Positions 16,492 to 24,463 of a DNA stretch of 64,000 bases are shown piece by piece; within the stretch, counting starts at the first letter, position 1; each line of letters starts with the position of its first letter. Source of the DNA: JAUIJL01 sp965366625 (GTDB lineage: Bacteria; Acidobacteriota; Thermoanaerobaculia; Multivoradales; J023); assembly GCA_965366625.1 (NCBI GenBank), contig CBDUGP010000006.1, forward strand, positions 62,001 through 126,000. The letters are read 5' to 3'. The position numbers and the translations under genes are program-made. A model generated the notes under the pieces. The model was not told the origin of the DNA. It did no database searches and was given only the letters and a program-made list of their open reading frames with translations.

Positions 16492-17682
16492 ATGACTTCT
16501 TCTTTTCGCCAGAGTTCCTCATTCCAACAGGACTCCCGGATCTGTCTCGGCCATGACGGTCTCGAAGACGACCAGGGCGGCGCCATGGCCCCGCCCATTG
16601 TCCAAACCTCCCTTTTTTCTAAGAACAGTCATCAAGAGCTGGTGGACGCCCTGTCGAACGAATTTGACCAACCGGTGTACAGCCGTGGTCAGAACCCGAC
16701 GGTTGAAGCCTTGGAGCGTAAGATCGCGCTCTTGGAACGGGGCGAATCCTGCAAATGTCTTTCGTCGGGCATGGCGGCCGTTGCCGCTGTACTCTTTGGC
16801 ACCCTGAGCCAGGGCGATCACGTGCTCTTCGTGAACCACATTTATGGACCGACCCTCGGCTTGGCCCGAAGATTGGCTCGATTCGGGGTCGAATTCGACT
16901 GCCTTTTGCATCCCACCGTCGAGGCGGTCGAATCCCAGATTCGTAGCAATACGCGGCTGATCTACTTCGAAAGCCCGGGCACGATGCTCTTCCACACGGT
17001 TTCGATCTCGGAACTGGTGGCGATCGCCCGACAACACGGCGCTCTGACCGTGATCGACAATACTTGGGCGACACCGTTGTTCCAGAAACCGTTGCCATTG
17101 GGGGTGGATTTGGTGATCCACTCCGCTACCAAATACCTCGCCGGGCACAGCGATGTGGTGGCTGGAGCCATCGTCGGCTCTCGCGAGCGGGTCCGCAGAC
17201 TGTTCTATGACGCCTATTTGTTGCTGGGCGGTGCCCTTGGGCCAATGGACGCTTGGTTGGTTCACCGGGGTCTCAGAACCCTGCCGACCCGGATGTTGCA
17301 GCATCAGGAAGACGGCTTGGCCGTCGCTCAATTTCTTGCCCGCCATCCTCGGGTTCGCCGGGTCTTCCACCCCAGCCTCGACCCGGGATCCCAAGCCCAA
17401 CTGGGCACCGAGCTTCAAGGCACCTCGGGGCTTTTTTCATTTGAACTCGACACCGAGAGCTACGACGAGCTTTGCGGCGTTCTCGACGCATTGCGGTTAT
17501 TCAAGCTCGGGGTCAGCTGGGGCGGCGTTGAAAGTCTGGCGATTGCTCCCTTTCGCGGCAACAACTCGGAGGGGTTGGCCGCACAGGGTATCCCCAAGGG
17601 TTTGGTGCGACTTTCGGTCGGCTTAGAAGGCTCCGGGCTGTTGATCGAGGATTTGAGCCGTGCCTTGGAGGTGTCTAAATGA
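16492..17682 (+). CDS. PLP-dependent Cys/Met metabolism enzyme (gamma-lyase/synthase type)
   Basis: A 396-residue fold-type I enzyme of the cystathionine gamma-synthase/methionine gamma-lyase family. PLP is bound by the Lys in HSATKYLAGHSD (near residue 208); YSRGQNPTVEALE, LSSGMAAVAAVLF, the Asp of TVIDNTWATP and SVGLEGSGLLIEDL are standard family motifs. Sequence alone does not separate gamma-lyase, gamma-synthase and O-acylhomoserine sulfhydrylase activities. The ATG at 16492 lacks a clear RBS. Its stop overlaps the NhaC-type gene (ATGA), and pairing with an NhaC-like carrier suggests methionine or homocysteine use, since such carriers sit beside methionine genes in other bacteria. Confidence 0.85.
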   Translation: MTSSFRQSSSFQQDSRICLGHDGLEDDQGGAMAPPIVQTSLFSKNSHQELVDALSNEFDQPVYSRGQNPTVEALERKIALLERGESCKCLSSGMAAVAAVLFGTLSQGDHVLFVNHIYGPTLGLARRLARFGVEFDCLLHPTVEAVESQIRSNTRLIYFESPGTMLFHTVSISELVAIARQHGALTVIDNTWATPLFQKPLPLGVDLVIHSATKYLAGHSDVVAGAIVGSRERVRRLFYDAYLLLGGALGPMDAWLVHRGLRTLPTRMLQHQEDGLAVAQFLARHPRVRRVFHPSLDPGSQAQLGTELQGTSGLFSFELDTESYDELCGVLDALRLFKLGVSWGGVESLAIAPFRGNNSEGLAAQGIPKGLVRLSVGLEGSGLLIEDLSRALEVSK

Positions 17683-19175
17683 CCCGTCCGCCGGAAGCAG
17701 ATCAGGATGCCCAGGGAACCGAAAAGCCGGCTCATCTTTTGCCGCCCCTACCCTTGAGCCGAGCCTTAGTGCCCTTGGCCACCCTGGTGATCGGTTTCGC
17801 CGCCGGGGCCGCCATCCTCGACTTCGGTACCCCGCTGTTGGTGTTGGTCATGCTGACTGCAGCGACCGTCGCAGGCCTGCAGGCCCGATCCAGGGGCCAT
17901 GATTGGGACGACATCCAACGATGCTGCGGCCAAAAGGTAGCCTCGGTCCTGCCGGCCATCCTCATCCTCCTGGCGATCGGATTGCTGATCGGCACCTGGG
18001 TCTTCGCCGGCACTATCCCGCTGATGGTTTTTTACGGCTTGCAGCTGGTTGAGCCCACCTATTTGGTGCCCACCGCTTTTTTAGCCACTGCGGCCATGTC
18101 TTTGGTCACCGGCACCTCATGGGGATCTGCGGGCACCCTGGGCGTGGCGCTCACGGGCATGGCCGCGGCGGTGGACGGCCCGATGGCCGCCACGGCCGGC
18201 GCGGTGGTTTCAGGAGCGTATTTCGGCGACAAGATGTCTCCATTGTCAGACTCCACCAACATTTGCGCCATTGGAGCCGGGGCCGAGCTTTACGCCCATA
18301 TTCGGCATATGACTTTCACCGCCGGTCCCTCGTTCGTGCTCGCGCTGGTGGTTTACTTCAGCTTCGCCTCTACCCCTGAGCTGGCCGGCGAGCTACCGGC
18401 AACCGCAGATCGGTTGATGGCAGAAATCGACGCAGCTTTTCGAGTGCGGTGGCCGACGCTTCTGCCTCCATTCGTCGTCTTGTTGGGGGTTCTGGCCCGC
18501 CAACCTGCGGTTCCCGCCATGGCACTCTCCTCCCTGGTTGCCATGGCGGTGGGAGTGCTCGGCCAAGGATTTCAGCTGAAACACGCCCTAACCTCCGCCG
18601 TCGACGGATTCCGCACCTCGATGGTGGCGGACCTAGGCCTGCAGCCTCAGATCTTCGGCGCCGAATTTCAGCGACTGATGGATCGCGGAGGCCTGTCGTC
18701 CATGACCGGCACCCTCTTGGTGATCCTCGCCGCCTTCCTCTTCGCCGCCGGTCTCGACCTGTCCGGTGCCCTCGACACGCTCTTGAATCGCCTGCTGGAC
18801 GGCGTGCGAGGTGTGTTCGGCTTGATCGCCTCCACCATGACCGCCGGAGCGATATTGATTTCACTCACCAGCCACGGCGGGGTCACCGCTTTGATCATCG
18901 GTGGACTGTTCCAAAAAGCCTACCGCCAGCACGGACTAGCCCCCCAGAACCTTTCTCGCTCCATGGAAGATTCGGTCACCATCGTCGAGCCGCTGATGCC
19001 ATGGACCGTTTCGGCGCTATTCATGGCCACAACCCTCGGCGTACCGACCTTGAGCTACGCTCCCTGGGCGGTCTTTTGCTACGGCGGACCGATTTTTTCA
19101 CTCTTTTGGGCTTCGAATCGTGCCGCCCGTCGGCTCGGTATCCGTCGGTTGAACCCTAACGATCAGGAGCTTTAG
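17679..19175 (+). CDS. NhaC-type Na+/H+ antiporter family carrier
   Basis: Inner-membrane carrier of 498 residues with about 12 helices. The hallmark GAYFGDKMSPLSDSTN is intact, as are GTSWGSAGTLG and SHGGVTALIIGG. Members exchange sodium for protons, or, in the MetT/YuiF-like branches, carry amino acids. Operon context (overlapping the Cys/Met PLP enzyme by four bases) favours an amino-acid role, but this is inferred. The next gene, xdhC-like, begins directly after the stop codon. Confidence 0.85.
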   Translation: MTRPPEADQDAQGTEKPAHLLPPLPLSRALVPLATLVIGFAAGAAILDFGTPLLVLVMLTAATVAGLQARSRGHDWDDIQRCCGQKVASVLPAILILLAIGLLIGTWVFAGTIPLMVFYGLQLVEPTYLVPTAFLATAAMSLVTGTSWGSAGTLGVALTGMAAAVDGPMAATAGAVVSGAYFGDKMSPLSDSTNICAIGAGAELYAHIRHMTFTAGPSFVLALVVYFSFASTPELAGELPATADRLMAEIDAAFRVRWPTLLPPFVVLLGVLARQPAVPAMALSSLVAMAVGVLGQGFQLKHALTSAVDGFRTSMVADLGLQPQIFGAEFQRLMDRGGLSSMTGTLLVILAAFLFAAGLDLSGALDTLLNRLLDGVRGVFGLIASTMTAGAILISLTSHGGVTALIIGGLFQKAYRQHGLAPQNLSRSMEDSVTIVEPLMPWTVSALFMATTLGVPTLSYAPWAVFCYGGPIFSLFWASNRAARRLGIRRLNPNDQEL

Positions 19176-20297
19176 ATGCGCGACCTACTCTCACATCTCG
19201 ACCGTTGGGCCACCGACTCGCCCACTGACTCCAGAGCCGGATCTGCCGACGCAGAGCCCAACGAACCCACAACCCACGTCGCCATCGCAGCCCACGTCGC
19301 CATCGCCACAGTGGTCAAGGTTTGGGGCTCTGCCCCCAGACCCCTAGGTTCCAAAATGGCGATCAGCAGTCGGGGCAAAATGGCGGGCTCGGTCTCCGGC
19401 GGTTGCGTTGAAGGAGCCGTTTTTGAGGAGGCCCAAAGCGTTCTGGTGGATGGTTTGCCCAAGCTCGTATCCTTCGGCGTCGACAATGAGACCGCCTGGA
19501 GTGTGGGATTGTCCTGTGGCGGCCGCATCGACATCTTCATCGAGCGGGGTTATTCGCCGGAGCTGGCAGAGGCTGTGCGACAACGTCGTTTGGTAGCCCG
19601 AGCGGTCGTCATTGGGGGCCCACAAAAAGGCCGACAGCGGCTGATCTATCCCGACGGCAAAACGGCCGGTGATCTCGGCTCAGCTTCCCTTAACGCCCAA
19701 GCCGACACCGCGGCTACGAATCAATGGGTGGATTTGGCAGCTCGCCGAGCAGATGTTCCGTCCACGGACGACGGCAGCGAAATCTTCGTTGAAGTCCATG
19801 CCCCGCCGCCTCGTTTGATCATCGTCGGTGCGGTGCACGTGGCGGTCGCGCTGGTCTCGATGGCCAAAGTGGCCGGTTTTGAAACCATAGTTATCGACCC
19901 ACGCACGGCCTTCGCCACCCACGAACGATTCAGTCATGCGGACCAGTTGCTGCACGACTGGCCGGACGAAGGGTTGCGCAAAGTGGGTGTGGATGCCAAC
20001 ACGTTCGTCGCCCTGCTCTCGCACGATCTCAAGCTCGACGTGCCGGCGCTGCAAGCATCCCTGCACCGCGCCCGCTACGTGGGCGCTTTGGGTTCACGAA
20101 AGACCCAGGGTAAACGGTTGACGGCCGCTCGGGCTGCGGGAATCACCGAGGATCTGCTCGGACGGATCCACAATCCGATCGGGTTGAACTTGGGTGGCCG
20201 CCGGGCCGAGGAAATAGCGGTCGCCGTGCTGGCGGAAATGGTTTCCGTCAGCCACGGCATCAGCTATAAGCCGGTGCCCGGATCGGACGATCCATGA
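19176..20297 (+). CDS. xdhC: XdhC/CoxI-family molybdoenzyme maturation factor
   Basis: A 373-residue protein of the XdhC/CoxI family, which binds molybdenum cofactor, helps install the terminal sulfido ligand and loads it into Mo hydroxylases. The N-terminal domain has GSAPRPLGSKM and GSVSGGCVEGAVFEEA; the C-terminal Rossmann domain has LIIVGAVHVAVALV, VIDPRTAFATHERF and VGALGSRKTQGKRL, then IGLNLGGRRAEEIAVAVLAE. An 18-bp direct repeat (HVAIAAHVAIAT) sits near residue 35. It overlaps mocA by four bases. No Mo hydroxylase subunit is in the window, so its client is elsewhere. Confidence 0.9.
   Translation: MRDLLSHLDRWATDSPTDSRAGSADAEPNEPTTHVAIAAHVAIATVVKVWGSAPRPLGSKMAISSRGKMAGSVSGGCVEGAVFEEAQSVLVDGLPKLVSFGVDNETAWSVGLSCGGRIDIFIERGYSPELAEAVRQRRLVARAVVIGGPQKGRQRLIYPDGKTAGDLGSASLNAQADTAATNQWVDLAARRADVPSTDDGSEIFVEVHAPPPRLIIVGAVHVAVALVSMAKVAGFETIVIDPRTAFATHERFSHADQLLHDWPDEGLRKVGVDANTFVALLSHDLKLDVPALQASLHRARYVGALGSRKTQGKRLTAARAAGITEDLLGRIHNPIGLNLGGRRAEEIAVAVLAEMVSVSHGISYKPVPGSDDP
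19273..19308. repeat. 18-bp in-frame direct repeat, 2 copies
   Basis: CCCACGTCGCCATCGCAG then CCCACGTCGCCATCGCCA inside xdhC, encoding HVAIAA-HVAIAT; the frame is kept. Confidence 0.85.
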
Positions 20298-20926
20298 ACT
20301 CGCCGGCCGCCGGGGTCGCAGCAGTGCTGTTGGCTGCCGGGGGCTCCCGCCGCTTCGGCTCCGCCAAGCAGCTGGTCACCTGGCAGGGCCGGCCCCTCGT
20401 CAGGTGGATGGCCGAGACCTTGATCACCTCGCGAGTTCAAACCGTGGTAGTCGTTGTGGGTTTTGAGTCCCAAGCGGTCTGCTCCGCCCTTGAAGGTTTG
20501 ACCCTGCAGTGCATTGACAACCCGGAATGGCAGCGGGGCCAAAGCACCTCCATCCGCGCCGGTCTTCAGGCTCTGCCGCCAGACCTGGACGCAGCCCTTT
20601 TCGTACCGTGTGACCAACCCCTGCTGACGTCCCAGACCCTCAATCGCGCGATCGCTGAACACCTGACTCATCCAGATTCGATCATCGTGCCCCGATACGG
20701 CAAGCACAGAAGCACAGATCACGGCACCTATCGGGGCGCGCCCGTGCTGTGGCCGAGACTCTATTTCGACGACCTCAAATCCCTAGGGGGAGACACCGGC
20801 GGTCGGTCCTTGCTACGCGAAAACACGCAGAAGATCGTGGAGCTGGAGGTCGACAACGCCGACGAAGGCCGGGATGTCGACACCCCCGAGGCCCTTGAAC
20901 GACTGAGCGCGGCGAGGAAGAGCTAG
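20294..20926 (+). CDS. mocA: Molybdenum cofactor cytidylyltransferase
   Basis: A 210-residue nucleotidyltransferase that joins CTP to Mo-molybdopterin to make the MCD cofactor used by xanthine dehydrogenase-type enzymes. The N-terminal LLAAGGSRRFGSAKQLVTW, VPCDQPLLT (metal Asp) and the late GGDTGGRSLL and DVDTPEAL are typical of MocA rather than MobA. It overlaps xdhC (ATGA), a usual pairing. Note that the formate dehydrogenase in this window needs the guanine dinucleotide form made by MobA, so mocA serves a different enzyme. Confidence 0.88.
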   Translation: MNSPAAGVAAVLLAAGGSRRFGSAKQLVTWQGRPLVRWMAETLITSRVQTVVVVVGFESQAVCSALEGLTLQCIDNPEWQRGQSTSIRAGLQALPPDLDAALFVPCDQPLLTSQTLNRAIAEHLTHPDSIIVPRYGKHRSTDHGTYRGAPVLWPRLYFDDLKSLGGDTGGRSLLRENTQKIVELEVDNADEGRDVDTPEALERLSAARKS

Positions 20927-20946
20927 CGAAGCGCTTCCCTCTCGAT

Positions 20947-23900
20947 CTACTCGATCAACGGCTCCGGCAAGACCAGGAATCCCTGCCCTTCACCGCTCAA
21001 GCTTTGCTCCAGAGCAGCCAGCTCGCCCCGGAGCAGGCCGTTCCATGCATCGACCGCTTCTTTTACCGCGTCAGCCAGCTCGTCACCAAAGTCTAATTGC
21101 GCCCGGGTCGGAGCTGCCAGCGCAGAGTCGACATTTTGAAATAGAGACTGCAAGTGGTTCTCCAGCCGGGGCCCCTCGCTCCAGAACGGCTTTCCTTCCG
21201 GTCGCGCCAACAGATCCATTTGCCGTTGAATCTCTTCTTCGACTTCTCGCCACGCTTTGGCGACCCCTTCGGGCAAAACATCGCTGAGCAGCAGCTCGCC
21301 TGGGCCCTTGTCGTGGGCTTTCTTGTTCTGGGCCTTCTTATTCTGGATCCCCTTCCGTCGCTTCAGGATCGATTGACGCCGAGACTCCAGCTCCGCCACG
21401 GTTTGGTCCATGGCCTGCAGCAGTCGTTGGGTACGCGAATAGAGGGCTACCAGCCTGCGCGCCAGACTTTGTTGGGCACTCAGCGCTTCTAAGTCTACCG
21501 AAATCAGCGGATCGACCTCGACTTGGATCGGGGTTTCCAACACCTCGCCGGCGGCGCTCAGGCGGGCCACGTAGCGACCGGGAAGTACCCTTGCGCCCCT
21601 TGGAGAACCTCCAAATTCCGCGGCCTCCTCTTCGTCAGAGCGCTGCTCCGGGCCGTCTTCGGCCAGATCCCAGGCGAGCCGATGAACACCGCGGGTGGTC
21701 GGTAGATCTTCGAGCGTCCGGACGACCCGACCGTCGGAGTCGAGGATTTCTAAGGTGAGTTCAGGTGTTTGGGTTTCCCCAGGCTCCTCTGGATCCCCGC
21801 CTTGCCCGTCACCCGGGGTGTCTTCCACGCCTTTTGGGGGCTCCAAGTCCTGACCCAAGAAATACGTGATCAGGGCACCGAAAGGAGGATTCTCGGCCAC
21901 CCACACTCGATCCCCTTGGCCATAACGGCTCGGATCCATCGGGAATCGCAGGGCGGGTCGTACGTCGAAGAGGAAGGCCTCCTCCTTTTGGGCTGCGGTC
22001 CACTGCTGAATCGGTGACAAATCGTCTAGGACCCAAATCGCACGGCCATGGGTGCCGACGATCAAATCGTTGGACTCGGGATGGATCAAAACGTCGTGCA
22101 CGGCGACCGAGGGCAAATCTCCAAAATCCGCTTCTTGCCAATCGCCTCCGCCGTTGAAGGAAACGAAGAGCCCAACTTCAGAGCCGGCGTATACCACTTC
22201 CGGATTACGGGGATCCTCACGCACCACCCATAACCATCCCTCTTGCGGCAGACCACGACCCAAGCGGGTCCAGGTCCGACCGAAATCCATGGTCTTAAAT
22301 AGATGGGGCCGGAAATCGTCGAACATGTGGCGGTCGAAAGACACGTAGGCGATGGCCGAATCGATGCGCGACGGCTCCACGTGGGAAACCGGCGAAAAGC
22401 TCGGCACGTCCAAGTTGGACGTGAGATCCACCCACGATGCCCCGGCGTCCCTGGACAGCTGCAACTTGCCGTCGTCGGTGCCTACCCACAAAACCCCTTC
22501 GGCCGCCGGAGACTCCGCGAAGCTGATGATCGTGCAGTGGTATTCGGCGGTGGTGTTTTCAAACCAGACCGGCCCCCCCGCCTGTTTCTGCTTTTCAGGA
22601 TCGTCGGTGGTCAGGTCGGGGCTGATCTGGGTCCAGGCGGTCCCGAAATCACGGGTTTCAAAGATCACGTTGCCCGCAAAATAGACCTTCTCCGGATCGT
22701 GGGGTGAAGCAACAATCGGAGCATTCCAATTGAATCGATAGGCCAAGGATTCCACCGGTCCGCCATCCGCCCGTCGAGTTTGGGGATTGACCTCCACCTG
22801 CCGGCGGGTGGTTTCGTCATAGCGAACGATGCCGCCACCTTGGTCTTCCGACAGATACAAACCGACGAGATGGGCATGGGGCACTACGAAATAGGCATCG
22901 CCAAAACTGGTTAGGCGCCAATCGTCGGGCAGGATGCCCGCCGGCTCCCGGGTTCTACTGGGACCGACCCACGTGCCGTTGTCCTGCAGCCCTCCGCCGA
23001 GGTGGTAGAACGGCGAGCGCAGGTCGTAAAACACTTGATAGAACTGAGCAATGGGAAGGTTGCGCACCGGATCCCAAGTCTGCCCACCGTCCCAGGACAC
23101 GGCGATGCCCCCGTCCTGCCCCTGCCACATACGCTTCGGATCTTGGGGGTCGATCCACAAGGAGTGGTAGTCCACGTGGGTGGTTTTGGAGATGCGCTCG
23201 AAGGTCTTACCGCCGTCGATCGATTGGAATAGTCGGCTCGAGATCGCGAACACCTTGTTGGCATCCGCGGGATCCACGCGCAAATCGGTGTAATAAAGCC
23301 CGCGGGAAACTATTCGCGCCTCATCGTGAACTTTCTCGAAGGTTTTCCCCCGGTCCTGGGATCGGAATAAGGTGCCCTCGTTGGACTCCGCGATCACGTA
23401 GACGATCCTCGGGTCAGAGGGCGCGACCTTGACGCCCAAGCGCCCCATGAGTTTCGGCAACCCCTGCTCCACTTTTTCCCAGGTTTCACCGCCGTCCACC
23501 GACCGGAAAAGGCCACCTTGCTCACTGCCGCTGGTGTGGGTCCAGGGCTTGCGATCGAAATGCCACATGCCGGCGAAAATCACGTTCGGATTTTGGGGAT
23601 CTAGATCGAGGTCTGCGACGCCATGTTGCGAATCGAGATAAAGCACCTTCCGCCAGGTAAGACCACCGTCGGTGGTTTTGAAAACCCCGCGGGTTTCTCC
23701 GGGTCCGAAAATCGAGCCCAACGCTCCTACCCAGACCGTGTCGGGATCCCGTGGATGCACGGCGATGCGGGTGATGTACCTACTGTCTTCTAGGCCCAGG
23801 TGGCTCCAGGTTTCGCCCCCGTCCGTGCTCTTGAACACCCCCTGTCCGAAGGACACACTGTTGCGAGGATTGCCTTCCCCCGTGCCGACGTAGATCACCT

Positions 23901-24309
23901 CTCGATTGGACGGTGCCAGGGCGATGTCGCCGATCGAAGACACGGGTTGATCGTCGAAGATGGGCTCAAAAGTCACCCCTCCGTTGAGGGTTTTCCACAC
24001 TCCGCCGGAAGCTGATCCGACGTATAAAATCCTCGGATCTCCCGGAATCCCTTCAACATCTGCCACCCGCCCGCTCATATTCACCGGACCGATATTTCGA
24101 TAATTCAAACCACTGAGTGGGTGTGGCTCGACGCGCTCGGACACCTTGACGCCCTTCGCCGAGCTTTCGGCCTGCTCGACCTTTTCAGCAGCCAAGAGAG
24201 TCGGTGAGCAGATCGCGATCCACAGCAACATGCTCGCCAAGCCGGCAAGCGCAGAAAACGGGGAAAAAGAACGCACCCACGCAGCGCGAAGGTTGGCATT
24301 AGAACCCAT
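20947..24309 (-). CDS. Secreted Asp-box (VPS10/sortilin-like) beta-propeller protein, copy 2
   Basis: Exported protein of 1120 residues and a divergent paralogue of the protein at 4634-7939; both share the layout signal peptide, Y/RxIGP..MSGRV, propeller, C-terminal helical tail. Asp-box turns include KTLNGGVTF, KSTDGGETW, KTTDGGLTW, RSVDGGETW, LSRDAGASW and VSFNGGGDW. LNYRNIGPVNMSGRV opens the mature domain. The C-terminal part has a FlgD-like strand set (LTLEILDSDGRVV) and a coiled-coil with a small repeat (IQNKKAQNKKAHDKG). AAGGAGC lies eight bases before the ATG at 24309, which selects this start over upstream codons in a frame open to 24546. Enzymatic activity unproven. Confidence 0.82.
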   Translation of the reverse strand: MGSNANLRAAWVRSFSPFSALAGLASMLLWIAICSPTLLAAEKVEQAESSAKGVKVSERVEPHPLSGLNYRNIGPVNMSGRVADVEGIPGDPRILYVGSASGGVWKTLNGGVTFEPIFDDQPVSSIGDIALAPSNREVIYVGTGEGNPRNSVSFGQGVFKSTDGGETWSHLGLEDSRYITRIAVHPRDPDTVWVGALGSIFGPGETRGVFKTTDGGLTWRKVLYLDSQHGVADLDLDPQNPNVIFAGMWHFDRKPWTHTSGSEQGGLFRSVDGGETWEKVEQGLPKLMGRLGVKVAPSDPRIVYVIAESNEGTLFRSQDRGKTFEKVHDEARIVSRGLYYTDLRVDPADANKVFAISSRLFQSIDGGKTFERISKTTHVDYHSLWIDPQDPKRMWQGQDGGIAVSWDGGQTWDPVRNLPIAQFYQVFYDLRSPFYHLGGGLQDNGTWVGPSRTREPAGILPDDWRLTSFGDAYFVVPHAHLVGLYLSEDQGGGIVRYDETTRRQVEVNPQTRRADGGPVESLAYRFNWNAPIVASPHDPEKVYFAGNVIFETRDFGTAWTQISPDLTTDDPEKQKQAGGPVWFENTTAEYHCTIISFAESPAAEGVLWVGTDDGKLQLSRDAGASWVDLTSNLDVPSFSPVSHVEPSRIDSAIAYVSFDRHMFDDFRPHLFKTMDFGRTWTRLGRGLPQEGWLWVVREDPRNPEVVYAGSEVGLFVSFNGGGDWQEADFGDLPSVAVHDVLIHPESNDLIVGTHGRAIWVLDDLSPIQQWTAAQKEEAFLFDVRPALRFPMDPSRYGQGDRVWVAENPPFGALITYFLGQDLEPPKGVEDTPGDGQGGDPEEPGETQTPELTLEILDSDGRVVRTLEDLPTTRGVHRLAWDLAEDGPEQRSDEEEAAEFGGSPRGARVLPGRYVARLSAAGEVLETPIQVEVDPLISVDLEALSAQQSLARRLVALYSRTQRLLQAMDQTVAELESRRQSILKRRKGIQNKKAQNKKAHDKGPGELLLSDVLPEGVAKAWREVEEEIQRQMDLLARPEGKPFWSEGPRLENHLQSLFQNVDSALAAPTRAQLDFGDELADAVKEAVDAWNGLLRGELAALEQSLSGEGQGFLVLPEPLIE

Positions 24310-24463
24310 CACAGAAAGCTCCTTGAAAGTCCACGAAAGCGCGACGGCACGCCGATTCCAGCTTGGAGATAGACAGGGCCATATCCTAACGTACGCGCAA
24401 GTCGACACGATGTAGAATGGTCCAAGTCTAAATCTAAGAACGGCGCCGACGACGGGGGTTTGA

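Noticed and set aside
20926..20946. GAAGCGCTTC palindrome between mocA and the second Asp-box gene as a terminator
   Set aside because: Ten bases with no loop and no T-run; cannot form a useful hairpin terminator.
24310..24463. A divergent sigma70 promoter for the CHAT-domain gene (TAGAAT near 24413)
   Set aside because: The -10 is fair but no -35 lies at a proper distance.
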